This document shows, piece by piece, positions 9,204-16,539 of a stretch of DNA of 64,000 nucleotides (its first letter is position 1; every line of letters starts with the position of its first letter). The position numbers and the translations under genes are program-made. The stretch comes from Salibacteraceae bacterium (GTDB lineage: Bacteria; Bacteroidota; Bacteroidia; Flavobacteriales_G; Salibacteraceae): positions 62,001 to 126,000 of the forward strand of contig JAGYJZ010000007.1 of NCBI GenBank assembly GCA_018401875.1, given 5' to 3'. Below the pieces are notes generated by a model. The model made no database searches and was not told the origin of the DNA. It was given only the letters and a program-made list of their open reading frames with translations.

Positions 9204-10422
9204 TACCAGCATTTTTGAGTGCTGTAGGCTTGTCTGTGTCTAAGTTATAGAATGAGAGAAGTCGATCAATCACCGCTTCGATGACGCTATCAGGACATGA
9301 AGCTCCGCTGGTTACCACAACGGTTGTCTTTTCCTTTTTAGGTAAATAGTCTGCAGAAACTAGATGCGTCTTTGTGGCGTAGTCGAAGTGTCTAATTTGA
9401 TGTTCATTGATCAACTCTTGCGGCCCATTTACAAAGTAGGTGTTAAACTTCGTGGCGCATAAATCCACCAAATGACTTGTGTTTGAGCTGTTATATCCGC
9501 CCACAACGATTGCTAAGTCTGCCTCCTGATTCAACAGTTCGTAAGTTGATTGTTGATTGTCGTTGGTTGCGTAGCACAGCGTATCTCTAGTATCAGCGTA
9601 GTGTTTTTTTATTTCAGATTCACCGTACTTCTCGATCATTACAGTTTTAAAGTACTCAGCTATTTCATGAGTTTCGCTTGCAAGCATGGTGGTTTGGTTG
9701 ATTACTCCCACTTTAAGAAGGTCGATGTCAACATCAAATCCATCCGAATATCGGCCCTTAAATGTTGCGTAAAACTCTTCTTTATGGCGTTGACCTAGAA
9801 TGATCTCACCAATGATTCTTGCCTCATCAATGTCTTTGATAACGATTGATTTTGATTCCGCATTGCTGTGCGAAAAGGTCGCTTGCGTTTCTTCGTGCTT
9901 GAATTTCCCGTGAATAATTATGGAGTAATCATCCGTTCCAAGCTTACTGGCCATTTTCCAGACTTTCTCTACAAACGGACAGGTGGTATTGTATTGGTGG
10001 GTTTCAATTCCCATTGACGCCAAACGTTGCTCAATTTCGAGTGTTGTTCCAAATGCAGGAATGATAACAATGTCGTTTGAAGTAACCTCATTCCACGGGG
10101 TAAGTTGATTTCCCTCTGTATCCAATATAAACGACAACCCTCTATCTTGAAGGTCTTGGTTCACCACCGGATTGTGAATCATCTGCGAAAGCATATAGAT
10201 CTTCTTCCCTTGGTTTTCTTCGATCGCTTTGTAAGCAATTTCGATGGCATTTTCAACCCCATAACAGAAGCCAAAATGCCGAGCTAAAACGATACGAAGC
10301 GGCCCAAAATCGACAACAGTTGGAGCAAAATCACGCTTTCGAGGGTCGAGCGTCTTTCGGTAATTCTTAATTGGGGCGATAAAATCACTCTTATAAAACG
10401 AAGGGATCTCAAATTGCTTCAT
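9193..10422 (-). CDS. ispH: 4-hydroxy-3-methylbut-2-enyl diphosphate reductase
   Basis: A 409-residue [4Fe-4S] enzyme for the last step of the MEP isoprenoid pathway, giving IPP and DMAPP. The three cluster cysteines are visible: Cys53 (GFCYGV), Cys148 (TTCPFV) and Cys283 (TLCYATNDNQ). HGKFKHEETQ carries a substrate-binding His. A fourth conserved stretch, TSGASCPDSV near 371-380, closes the fold. It is about 90 residues longer than E. coli IspH, the extra length lying at the N-terminus and in the middle, as in other long-form (Bacteroidota, cyanobacterial) enzymes. It is a single gene convergent with cmk. Confidence 0.95.
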   Translation of the reverse strand: MKQFEIPSFYKSDFIAPIKNYRKTLDPRKRDFAPTVVDFGPLRIVLARHFGFCYGVENAIEIAYKAIEENQGKKIYMLSQMIHNPVVNQDLQDRGLSFILDTEGNQLTPWNEVTSNDIVIIPAFGTTLEIEQRLASMGIETHQYNTTCPFVEKVWKMASKLGTDDYSIIIHGKFKHEETQATFSHSNAESKSIVIKDIDEARIIGEIILGQRHKEEFYATFKGRYSDGFDVDIDLLKVGVINQTTMLASETHEIAEYFKTVMIEKYGESEIKKHYADTRDTLCYATNDNQQSTYELLNQEADLAIVVGGYNSSNTSHLVDLCATKFNTYFVNGPQELINEHQIRHFDYATKTHLVSADYLPKKEKTTVVVTSGASCPDSVIEAVIDRLLSFYNLDTDKPTALKNAGIIE

Positions 10423-10532
10423 GCTTCAAAGGACTGAATTAAGTCGTTATGAACAAAGATTAATGATTGAAGTTTTGAAAGTTTGATTGATTCAAAAAAA
10501 ATGATTCCTTTGATAGAACTAAAACAGTCACC

Positions 10533-10913
10533 ATGAGATACCTGCACGGAAGAACAAAAGTGAATAAGGGAGGAAAGATTACAGTGATAATCTCAAAGCC
10601 CACAAGGATTTTGATTTTAACTGAAAAAGATTTTAAAAAGTACAAAAACAACCTAACGTTTTCTTATTATGGAGGATCAAAAGACGATTCATACGAATTT
10701 GAAGTGCCAAAATCTGGCTTTTGGCATGTTGTTGTTGAAAAAGGATCATACCACAAACCTGAGAAGATCAAGGCGAGTTTTAGCGTGGTAAACGGAGTGT
10801 TAAACGCTCATAGCAATCCTAAAACATTGGCATCAACCCTCGATCAGGCAGATGAACAACTCGATCACGATGCTGATGAAAATGAAGAAGAAAATGGCAC
10901 CGAGCAAGAGTAA
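10533..10913 (+). CDS. DUF1883-family protein with acidic tail
   Basis: A 126-residue, probably cytosolic protein. Residues 1-85 match the DUF1883 pattern: an early basic strand (HGRTKVNKGGKITV), the central SYYGGS motif, and a late 'vP.sG.Whv.v' segment (VPKSGFWHVVVEKG). The family function is not established; in other bacteria DUF1883 modules occur alone or joined to signalling domains. The C-terminal 35 residues are Asp/Glu/Gln-rich and probably disordered. Monocistronic with a good intrinsic terminator 30 bases downstream. Confidence 0.7.
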   Translation: MRYLHGRTKVNKGGKITVIISKPTRILILTEKDFKKYKNNLTFSYYGGSKDDSYEFEVPKSGFWHVVVEKGSYHKPEKIKASFSVVNGVLNAHSNPKTLASTLDQADEQLDHDADENEEENGTEQE

Positions 10914-10940
10914 ATTCGTTTCTTACCATATAATATTTTA

Positions 10941-10968
10941 AAACCGGAGATTATTCTTCGGTTTTTTT
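10941..10968 (+). terminator. intrinsic terminator after the DUF1883 gene
   Basis: Stem AAACCGGAGA with TCTTCGGTTT (one G-T pair), four-base loop, seven T. Confidence 0.85.
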
Positions 10969-11084
10969 GTGCCTTTTAAACAATGCAGCTACAGTTATTA
11001 ATTTTCATTCGAACGAAGTCGCTGGTCTAAATTGGTTTTTCTAATTTTCGAAGTAGAAAGTTCTCATTGATGTTTGTTTCGTCT

Positions 11085-11277
11085 GGTAGCTTAACATGCA
11101 AGTCTCACCAGGCAGTTTTATAAGGTCGAGATCGGACCGAATCCTATATCAAGGACCCTTTTTAGGGCAACATCGGATGATCGGAATGTTATATCTGCCT
11201 TAATCCTTATCAAGAGGTATCATCAGGCTGAGCAAACAATATTGAAGCCTTGTTCATTTTTAGAACAAGGCTTTTTT
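11085..11277 (+). ncRNA. candidate structured small RNA
   Basis: The 394-base gap between the DUF1883 gene and the TRL-like gene holds no convincing ORF but ends in its own intrinsic terminator (11245-11277), with no coding sequence between the two terminators. Nested pairings can be drawn: CTGGT 11093-11097 with ACCAG 11108-11112; CCGA/TCC (11138-11145) with GGA/TCGG (11176-11185), enclosing a CCCT-tttt-AGGG hairpin at 11157-11168; and GCCT...AGGC with an inner CCT/AGG helix around 11198-11234. It does not match the conserved cores of tmRNA, RNase P RNA or SRP RNA that I know; 6S-like RNA cannot be excluded. The 5' end is uncertain and no clear promoter box was found. Confidence 0.4.
11245..11277 (+). 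terminator. intrinsic terminator of the candidate RNA
   Basis: Perfect 11-bp stem, AAGCCTTGTTC with GAACAAGGCTT, seven-base loop, six T. No coding sequence ends between this and the previous terminator. Confidence 0.9.
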
Positions 11278-11282
11278 ATGCC

Positions 11283-11302
11283 TTACATTTGACGAAATGT
11301 AA
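11283..11302 (+). promoter_or_regulatory. palindrome overlapping the -7 box of the TRL-like gene
   Basis: TTACATTT and AAATGTAA form a perfect 8-bp inverted repeat around GACG. Its left arm contains the promoter box TACATTTG (11284-11291), 16 bases before the ATG at 11308. It could be a repressor operator or a hairpin at the very start of the message. Confidence 0.5.
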
Positions 11303-11307
11303 ATACC

Positions 11308-11577
11308 ATGAATCGATTCATACTAGCACTATCTTTTGCACTCATAACAGCCTCTTGCAGCGTTACTACTCCGGTTGCTGCTACTTCAAACCCTATCGGA
11401 AGTAAGGTTGGCACATCTTCTGGAAAGTGCTATTTCAAGATTTGCCGAAATGTGGATGCATCAATCATGACAGCTGCTCAAAATGGAAATATCACCAAAG
11501 TGAGCACAGTAGACTACAAAGTGAAGAATTTCTTAGGAATAATAATTACGCATGAGTGCATCGTTAGCGGGGAGTAA
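11308..11577 (+). CDS. TRL-like family lipoprotein
   Basis: An 89-residue small exported protein. Signal peptide with lipobox TASC (Cys17). The mature part has the TRL-like pattern: 'SNPIGSKVGTSSG' near the start, a central AAQNGNITKVSTVDY, and a final 'NFLGI...' strand. TRL-like proteins are small lipoproteins of unknown function, sometimes in several copies per genome. Two extra Cys (CYFKIC) after the Gly-rich motif are notable. The gene has its own palindromic promoter region and is convergent with the minus-strand gene ending at 11585. Confidence 0.7.
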   Translation: MNRFILALSFALITASCSVTTPVAATSNPIGSKVGTSSGKCYFKICRNVDASIMTAAQNGNITKVSTVDYKVKNFLGIIITHECIVSGE

Positions 11578-11584
11578 CTGCAGC

Positions 11585-12043
11585 TTAATACTCATCGTTT
11601 ACTTCGGATAATGTGGGAAATTTTGTGGTAAAGTCTTCGGCTTTTCTTACCCATTTTAAATATTTGCCATTTCCACGACACGCATATGCATGCAGTGTAT
11701 CGCTCTTTTTCATGTCTAAACGGTAAAAGCATTGCCACCTGCCATTTTCGCGCTGAACACAAGACATCAAGTCTACAACTTCGGTGCACCTGTTAACCAG
11801 GTGAACAGTGTACTTTACCTCACTAAACCCATAGTTCAGGCATTGACCACCCCATTCGCTATCGGCTTTTTGAACGCAACTGTTCCAATCTTGTTGATCA
11901 GAAAAAACAGAAACATATTCGTCATTTACGTTCGAATATGAGGTCATAGAAGGGGCATCAGAAAATGATAAAACGACAATCGCAATAAGCGCCATTAGTA
12001 TTCCGATGATTATTTTTTGAGTCATTCGTTGAGGTCTTAGCAT
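11585..12043 (-). CDS. uncharacterised membrane-anchored protein
   Basis: A 152-residue protein I do not recognise. One hydrophobic segment at residues 10-27 acts as an uncleaved anchor or signal. The exported part has six Cys (WNSCVQ, GQCLNY, NRCTEV, SCVQ, WQCFY, YACRG), spaced so that disulphides are likely. The ATG lies inside the 3' end of the upstream TPR gene (7-base overlap), so the two are translationally coupled. No homologous family comes to mind. Confidence 0.55.
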   Translation of the reverse strand: MLRPQRMTQKIIIGILMALIAIVVLSFSDAPSMTSYSNVNDEYVSVFSDQQDWNSCVQKADSEWGGQCLNYGFSEVKYTVHLVNRCTEVVDLMSCVQRENGRWQCFYRLDMKKSDTLHAYACRGNGKYLKWVRKAEDFTTKFPTLSEVNDEY

Positions 12044-12549
12044 TGGTTGTTTTTCAGAATTATCTTGGCTTCTTTATTGCCCATTTTTTTCGATGTCTTC
12101 CAGTCTTCGCAGGCACCATCTTTATCACCAAGGCCTTTTTTCGACCAACCGCGGTTGTTGTAAGCTTCAGAATTTGTGGGCTCCATTGTAATTACTTTAT
12201 CAAAATCAGCGAGCGCTTCATTAAACCGTTCTAATTTGTTCAACGCACTCCCGCGACTAAAATATGCGACTGCAAAGTTCGGCTTTAACTCAATTAGTTT
12301 TGAATAATCGGATACGGCTTTTTCATATTCTTTTAACATAGAATATGCAAATGCACGTTTCACATAGGCGTCAAGATTATTTTCATCAATAGCTATCGCT
12401 GCGTTAAAGTTAGAAATTGCCTCTGTGTATTCTCCCTTTTGAGTGAAATGGAGACCTTTATTGATCAGTTCGACAGCATCCTGCGACTGGCTGGCAGCCG
12501 AAAAACAAATTAGAATTGCTAAGAGTATCGAATTTTGATAATTGATCAT
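12037..12549 (-). CDS. exported TPR-repeat protein
   Basis: A 170-residue protein with a signal peptide (cut after about residue 22, SQS|QD) and three to four tetratricopeptide repeats in residues 24-140, recognisable by the W/L-G-Y-A-F-P spacing (AISNFNAAIAIDENNLDAY, AVSDYSKLIELKPNFAVAY, ALADFDKVITMEPTNSEAY). The last segment, GWSKKGLGDKDGACEDWKT, is a variant repeat often seen at the end of Bacteroidota TPR proteins. Likely a protein-protein scaffold in the periplasm. Middle gene of three on the minus strand. Confidence 0.75.
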   Translation of the reverse strand: MINYQNSILLAILICFSAASQSQDAVELINKGLHFTQKGEYTEAISNFNAAIAIDENNLDAYVKRAFAYSMLKEYEKAVSDYSKLIELKPNFAVAYFSRGSALNKLERFNEALADFDKVITMEPTNSEAYNNRGWSKKGLGDKDGACEDWKTSKKMGNKEAKIILKNNQC

Positions 12550-12571
12550 GCTTCAAGGTTAGACAAATCAT

Positions 12572-13030
12572 TTATTCGAAAGGTTCAGAACGTTCGTTGT
12601 CTTCTAAAACATACAATTTCACCAAATGTTTCATTGCTTCAACCACTCCGTTGCAATCATTAGCGCATGTGGTGGTGAGGTTAGTGCGATCATAAAGTAT
12701 CTTGGAGTCGCGTTTTAAAATATCTCTTTCGATGCATTTACCTGCTTTTTCATAACAGCTCACAATCACCGCTCCCTCTGATTCAGAGAAATAAATTCCT
12801 TTTTCAAAATCAATCGATTCTGGAAACAAATAATCAATTCTAACGGGCTCTCCACCGGCATAAAACTCAACCCTAAGGTTCTTTTTCTCTGCAAATACGC
12901 GACACTTTTTCTCTAGCTTACTATTGATGTAGTCCAAGGTGTAGTTTTCATCATAGGTTTGAGCACTCACAGTGAAACTATTTGAAAAAAAAACGGAACT
13001 AATTAACAAGATGTGGAATAAATATTTCAT
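12572..13030 (-). CDS. uncharacterised secreted protein
   Basis: A 152-residue protein with a clear signal peptide (residues 1-23, cut before QTYDEN). The mature region has four to five Cys (KCRVF, SCYEK, KCIER, TCANDC) and no family I can name. It ends 22 bases upstream of the TPR gene start on the same strand, so the three minus-strand genes probably form an operon. It is divergent from the 990-residue protein, sharing a 150-base intergenic region. Confidence 0.55.
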   Translation of the reverse strand: MKYLFHILLISSVFFSNSFTVSAQTYDENYTLDYINSKLEKKCRVFAEKKNLRVEFYAGGEPVRIDYLFPESIDFEKGIYFSESEGAVIVSCYEKAGKCIERDILKRDSKILYDRTNLTTTCANDCNGVVEAMKHLVKLYVLEDNERSEPFE

Positions 13031-13080
13031 AACTATTTTACTGTACTTTTTGAAATGGGTTAATAATACGTTAGTCCTTT

Positions 13081-13088
13081 TACTTTTG
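13081..13088 (+). promoter_or_regulatory. possible -7 box for the 990-residue protein gene
   Basis: TACTTTTG lies 94 bases before the ATG at 13183. It fits TAnnTTTG but is far from the start and has no well-spaced -33 element. Confidence 0.3.
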
Positions 13089-13182
13089 CGGCAATACTGA
13101 TTTTCAATATTAAATCCAAAGTTATTATACTATTTCAAGTTCACTCAACATAGCGAAATTAATCTTCAACAATCTCATATTC

Positions 13183-16155
13183 ATGAGGCGATTGGTTCTG
13201 TTGTCGATTCTGGTTATTGCGTCATCGCATGCGTTGGCCCAAAAAAGTGAGTTGATTATATCAGGTCGTTTCAAGATTGATGGCAGTTCAATGAGTGATT
13301 CAAAAATCATTGTTGAAAAAAATGGGCGTCAAGTCAAGTCGTTAGATGGCAGCTCGAAGTTTGAAATTGCCCTAGATTTTCAGTCGATCTATGTCATTTC
13401 TTTTGTAAAAGAAGGTTTTGTAACAAAGAGACTACGGTTTGATACCAATGTTCCTGTCGACAGAATTGAATACGGATTTGAACCATTTGGCTTTTCTGTT
13501 GAATTGTTTGAACAATACGATGATGTCAATTTGGTTGTTTTCAATCAGCCAGTTGGGAAAATTTCTTACAGCGAATTGATTGACGAGTTTGATTATGATA
13601 CAGACTACACTAAGTCTATTCAAACTCAAATCGATAAAGCCATGGATGATGTGGAGGTGGCCAAAGAAAAGAAGGTAGAGACAGATGCTGCAAATTCGAA
13701 AGAGATTGCTAACCTAACTAGTTCCGCAGAAAAAAGTGCTAAATCAGGTGACTACACAGCAGCAATCACTAATCTTGAAAAAGCAGCAGCCCTCAAGAAG
13801 GATCCAGCAATAGAAAAGAGGATTCAGGATCTAAAGCAAGAAGCTGCAAAACAAGAAAAGCAGAAAGAGTTTAATGGTGTAATGACTCAAGCTGATGCTT
13901 TGATGGCCAAAGGTGATTTAGAGGGAGCGAAAAAGCTTTACGATCAGGCAAATGGTATCATGGGCGGTGACCCGAAAGTAAAAGAGCAACTCGCAAAAAT
14001 TCAGCAAGAAGAATCAAGGCAAGCTCAGGCAAATGCCGCTTTTGATCAGGCAGTGAAAGAAGCGCAAACAGCAATGGCAGCGAATAACTTTGACCTGGCA
14101 ATAGCAAAAGCTGAAGCAGCATTGGCTCTCAAAAAGAATCCTGAAGCAGAGAAAATATTGGCACAAGCCAAATCATCCAAAGATTCTGCAGATCAAAAGG
14201 CAGCTGCAGAGGCAGCAAAGTTGGCGCAAAGTCAAAAACTTATCGCTGACGGTGACAAGGCCTTTGAGAAAGGGGATTTCGATGCGGCAGAAAAGCTTTA
14301 TGCAGAGGCGAAATCAATATCACCCGAGGCAAGCATAGATGAAAAATTAAAGAAAGTAACCGCTGCAAAAGCCGAATTAGCTGAGGAACAGAAAAAACAA
14401 GAGCAATCCAAAGCTCAATTGAATGAACTTATTGGCGCAGCGCAAAAAGCACTTGCAAATGCGGATGTTGCAGGTGCCAAAGAAAAACTTGCTCAAGCTT
14501 CTGCATTGGGAAGCGATGAGCGCATAGGTCAACTGCAAAAAGAAATCGCTGCAGAGGAGGAGAAAATAGCCAAAGCCAAGGCCCAAGAGCTCGAGAATAA
14601 GGCTGCCATTGATCAATTACTCTCCTCAGCTGATAAAGCCCTTGATGCCGGTGATTTTGCTGCTGCAGAAGAATTGTTTAATCAATCCGCGTCAAAAGGA
14701 GCTGATCAAAAGCGCGTTGCTGATGGATTAGCTAAAGTGCAGGCAGGGCGTGATGCGTTGGCCAAGGCCGAAGCAGAAAAAGCAGCGCAGCGCCAAAAGG
14801 AAGAGGAAGCAGCTGCCAAGGCCGAAGCTGAGGCGAAGGCGGCAGAACTAGCTGCTAAAGAGGCGGCAGAAAAGGCAAAAGAAGATGCCAAAGCGGCTGC
14901 TGAAGCAGAAAAAATAGTAGCGGCCCAAGCCGAGAAGGAAGCAGCGGAAAAGGCCGCATTAGAAGCCGAATTGGCTGAGAAAGCATCTAAGGAAGCTGAA
15001 CAGAAGGCTAAGTTAGAAGCCGAAACAGCCGCCAAAGAAGCTGCGGAAAAGGCCCAAGCTGAGGCAGATGAAAAAAAGAAATTGGAAGAAGAAGCAGCTA
15101 ATGCAGCGGCAATGAGCGAGCAACAAAAAGAAGCTGCTGAGAAAAAAGCACAAGCAGAAAAAGAAGCGCAAGAACTAGCAGAGAAGGAAGCTGCTGAAAA
15201 GGCCAAGGCTGAAGAAGCAGAACGATTAAAACAAGAACAAGATGCCGAGAAGCTGGCTAAAGAAGAAGCTGCTCGATTGCAAGCAGAAGAAGCTGCGCGT
15301 GTAAAGGAAAATTCAAAAAACCTTGAATCAGCCGAGCAGCTCGCCCAAGCGGAGGCAGAGGCTAAAGCAAAATTGGAAGCTCAAAAATTAGAGCAAGAAG
15401 CCGAGGCAAAAGCGACATTGGAAGCAAAGCTTGCTGCAGAAAAATCAGCTGAAGAGGAAGCGCAGAAGCAAAAATTGTTGGAAGCGCAAAATTATAAATC
15501 ACAGGCGGATGATTATTTAAAAAAGAATCAACTTGATCAAGCTCTCGCCTCATACAATGAAGTGCTCAAGCTGATTCCTGATGATCAAGAGTCAACATCA
15601 AAGATTCAACAGATTACAGATCTGAAGAAGAAAATGGCCGCAGAAAAGGAAAAGGCGAAAGAAGCTGCCGTGGCCCTCACCGAGCAAGGTGGGCGAGAGT
15701 CTGAACAGTTGGCTCAAATCATCCAAGAGGAGGAACAAAAGGCCAGCACCAAAGAGATTGTAGCTCCAACCCTTGCCAAAGTGCCGAACGAACGCCCCGG
15801 AGCCCCATCTGGTCCGATCACGATCTCGGATCCAAAAGTGGGGAAGGAAGCTCTTCAAACAAAAACAGCGCAGCTAACAGAAGACCAGAAGTATGACGGT
15901 CAGCTCAAAAGAACAGAGGCGCAGCAACAAGAGTTTTATGAAGATCAAGAGCAAAAGCGATTGAAAGAAAAATATACCACCCGAAAAACAGTTGAAACTG
16001 AAAAAGCTGGGAATAGTTTAATTACGTGGATTTATATGAATACCGGCAACTTCGTCAAAACCTACAAAAAGGTCGAACACAATTGGGGTGGAGTCTACTT
16101 CTTTATCGATGGTCAAGCTACAAATCAGCGCTTTTGGGAACACGAAACGCAATAG
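13183..16155 (+). CDS. secreted giant Ala/Glu/Lys-rich repeat protein
   Basis: A 990-residue protein with signal peptide 1-19. Residues 20-140 look like a carboxypeptidase-regulatory or Ig-like beta domain. Residues 165-500 hold degenerate TPR-like units built on 'A..A...GD...A...Y..A', for example GDYTAAITNLEKAAAL and GDFDAAEKLYAEAKSI. Residues 500-780 are an uninterrupted Ala/Glu/Lys/Gln coiled coil resembling the linker of TolA. One further TPR unit follows (YLKKNQLDQALASYNEVLKL). The last 60 residues form a small globular domain rich in aromatic residues (TWIYMNTGNFVKTYKKVEHN). The layout suggests a long periplasmic or surface spacer with a terminal binding domain. Function unknown. Confidence 0.7.
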   Translation: MRRLVLLSILVIASSHALAQKSELIISGRFKIDGSSMSDSKIIVEKNGRQVKSLDGSSKFEIALDFQSIYVISFVKEGFVTKRLRFDTNVPVDRIEYGFEPFGFSVELFEQYDDVNLVVFNQPVGKISYSELIDEFDYDTDYTKSIQTQIDKAMDDVEVAKEKKVETDAANSKEIANLTSSAEKSAKSGDYTAAITNLEKAAALKKDPAIEKRIQDLKQEAAKQEKQKEFNGVMTQADALMAKGDLEGAKKLYDQANGIMGGDPKVKEQLAKIQQEESRQAQANAAFDQAVKEAQTAMAANNFDLAIAKAEAALALKKNPEAEKILAQAKSSKDSADQKAAAEAAKLAQSQKLIADGDKAFEKGDFDAAEKLYAEAKSISPEASIDEKLKKVTAAKAELAEEQKKQEQSKAQLNELIGAAQKALANADVAGAKEKLAQASALGSDERIGQLQKEIAAEEEKIAKAKAQELENKAAIDQLLSSADKALDAGDFAAAEELFNQSASKGADQKRVADGLAKVQAGRDALAKAEAEKAAQRQKEEEAAAKAEAEAKAAELAAKEAAEKAKEDAKAAAEAEKIVAAQAEKEAAEKAALEAELAEKASKEAEQKAKLEAETAAKEAAEKAQAEADEKKKLEEEAANAAAMSEQQKEAAEKKAQAEKEAQELAEKEAAEKAKAEEAERLKQEQDAEKLAKEEAARLQAEEAARVKENSKNLESAEQLAQAEAEAKAKLEAQKLEQEAEAKATLEAKLAAEKSAEEEAQKQKLLEAQNYKSQADDYLKKNQLDQALASYNEVLKLIPDDQESTSKIQQITDLKKKMAAEKEKAKEAAVALTEQGGRESEQLAQIIQEEEQKASTKEIVAPTLAKVPNERPGAPSGPITISDPKVGKEALQTKTAQLTEDQKYDGQLKRTEAQQQEFYEDQEQKRLKEKYTTRKTVETEKAGNSLITWIYMNTGNFVKTYKKVEHNWGGVYFFIDGQATNQRFWEHETQ

Positions 16156-16167
16156 AATTATTGTGGC

Positions 16168-16194
16168 AAAAAAAATACACCTTATCCGTGTATT
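16168..16194 (-). terminator. intrinsic terminator for the minus-strand genes
   Basis: On the minus strand AATACAC and GTGTATT pair around a seven-base loop, followed by eight T. It ends the transcript of the lipoprotein gene at 16221-16499. Confidence 0.7.
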
Positions 16195-16220
16195 CATGTA
16201 TCCTTGGTAGACCTTAGAAT

Positions 16221-16499
16221 TTACTCTTGAGTCTTATTTTCATCGTCATCTGACTCTTCATCTCCGTCAGAAACTTCTTTCACCACGCCCGTAACTTCGA
16301 TGCGGTCTCTTAAAATTAAACGAGGCTCCTCTGTAATAAATGATCCGTCTTGAGAAGTTGTGATTTGACTTTCATCTGCAACCCTTTGCTCTTCTATTTC
16401 AGATGAAGATTCATAAAGCTCTTGAAATTCCTTCTTTTGGCAAGAAGTTACTCCGAGCATTACTACAATTAGGGTTGATATATAAAATCTATTTTTCAT
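16221..16499 (-). CDS. small lipoprotein of unknown function
   Basis: A 92-residue protein with a lipoprotein signal (VMLGVTSC, Cys20). The mature part is hydrophilic, Glu/Asp/Ser-rich and probably disordered, with a short basic stretch (LILRDRIEVTGVV) that could be the only folded part. No family recognised. It lies 40 bases downstream of the sensor kinase gene on the same strand and could be its accessory or simply a read-through product; the intrinsic terminator follows it. Confidence 0.6.
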   Translation of the reverse strand: MKNRFYISTLIVVMLGVTSCQKKEFQELYESSSEIEEQRVADESQITTSQDGSFITEEPRLILRDRIEVTGVVKEVSDGDEESDDDENKTQE

Positions 16500-16539
16500 T
16501 GAATAGAACCAAAATTAAGAAAAAAAAATTATCCACCCT

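Noticed and set aside
11085-11130. tRNA-like segment (GGTAGCTTAAC and a following hairpin)
   Set aside because: No acceptor stem, anticodon arm or T-loop consensus can be fitted.
14706-15206. Long antisense frame of 166 residues rich in Ala and Ser
   Set aside because: It is the shadow of the Ala/Glu/Lys-rich coiled coil of the 990-residue protein; composition follows from GCN and GAR codons read backwards.
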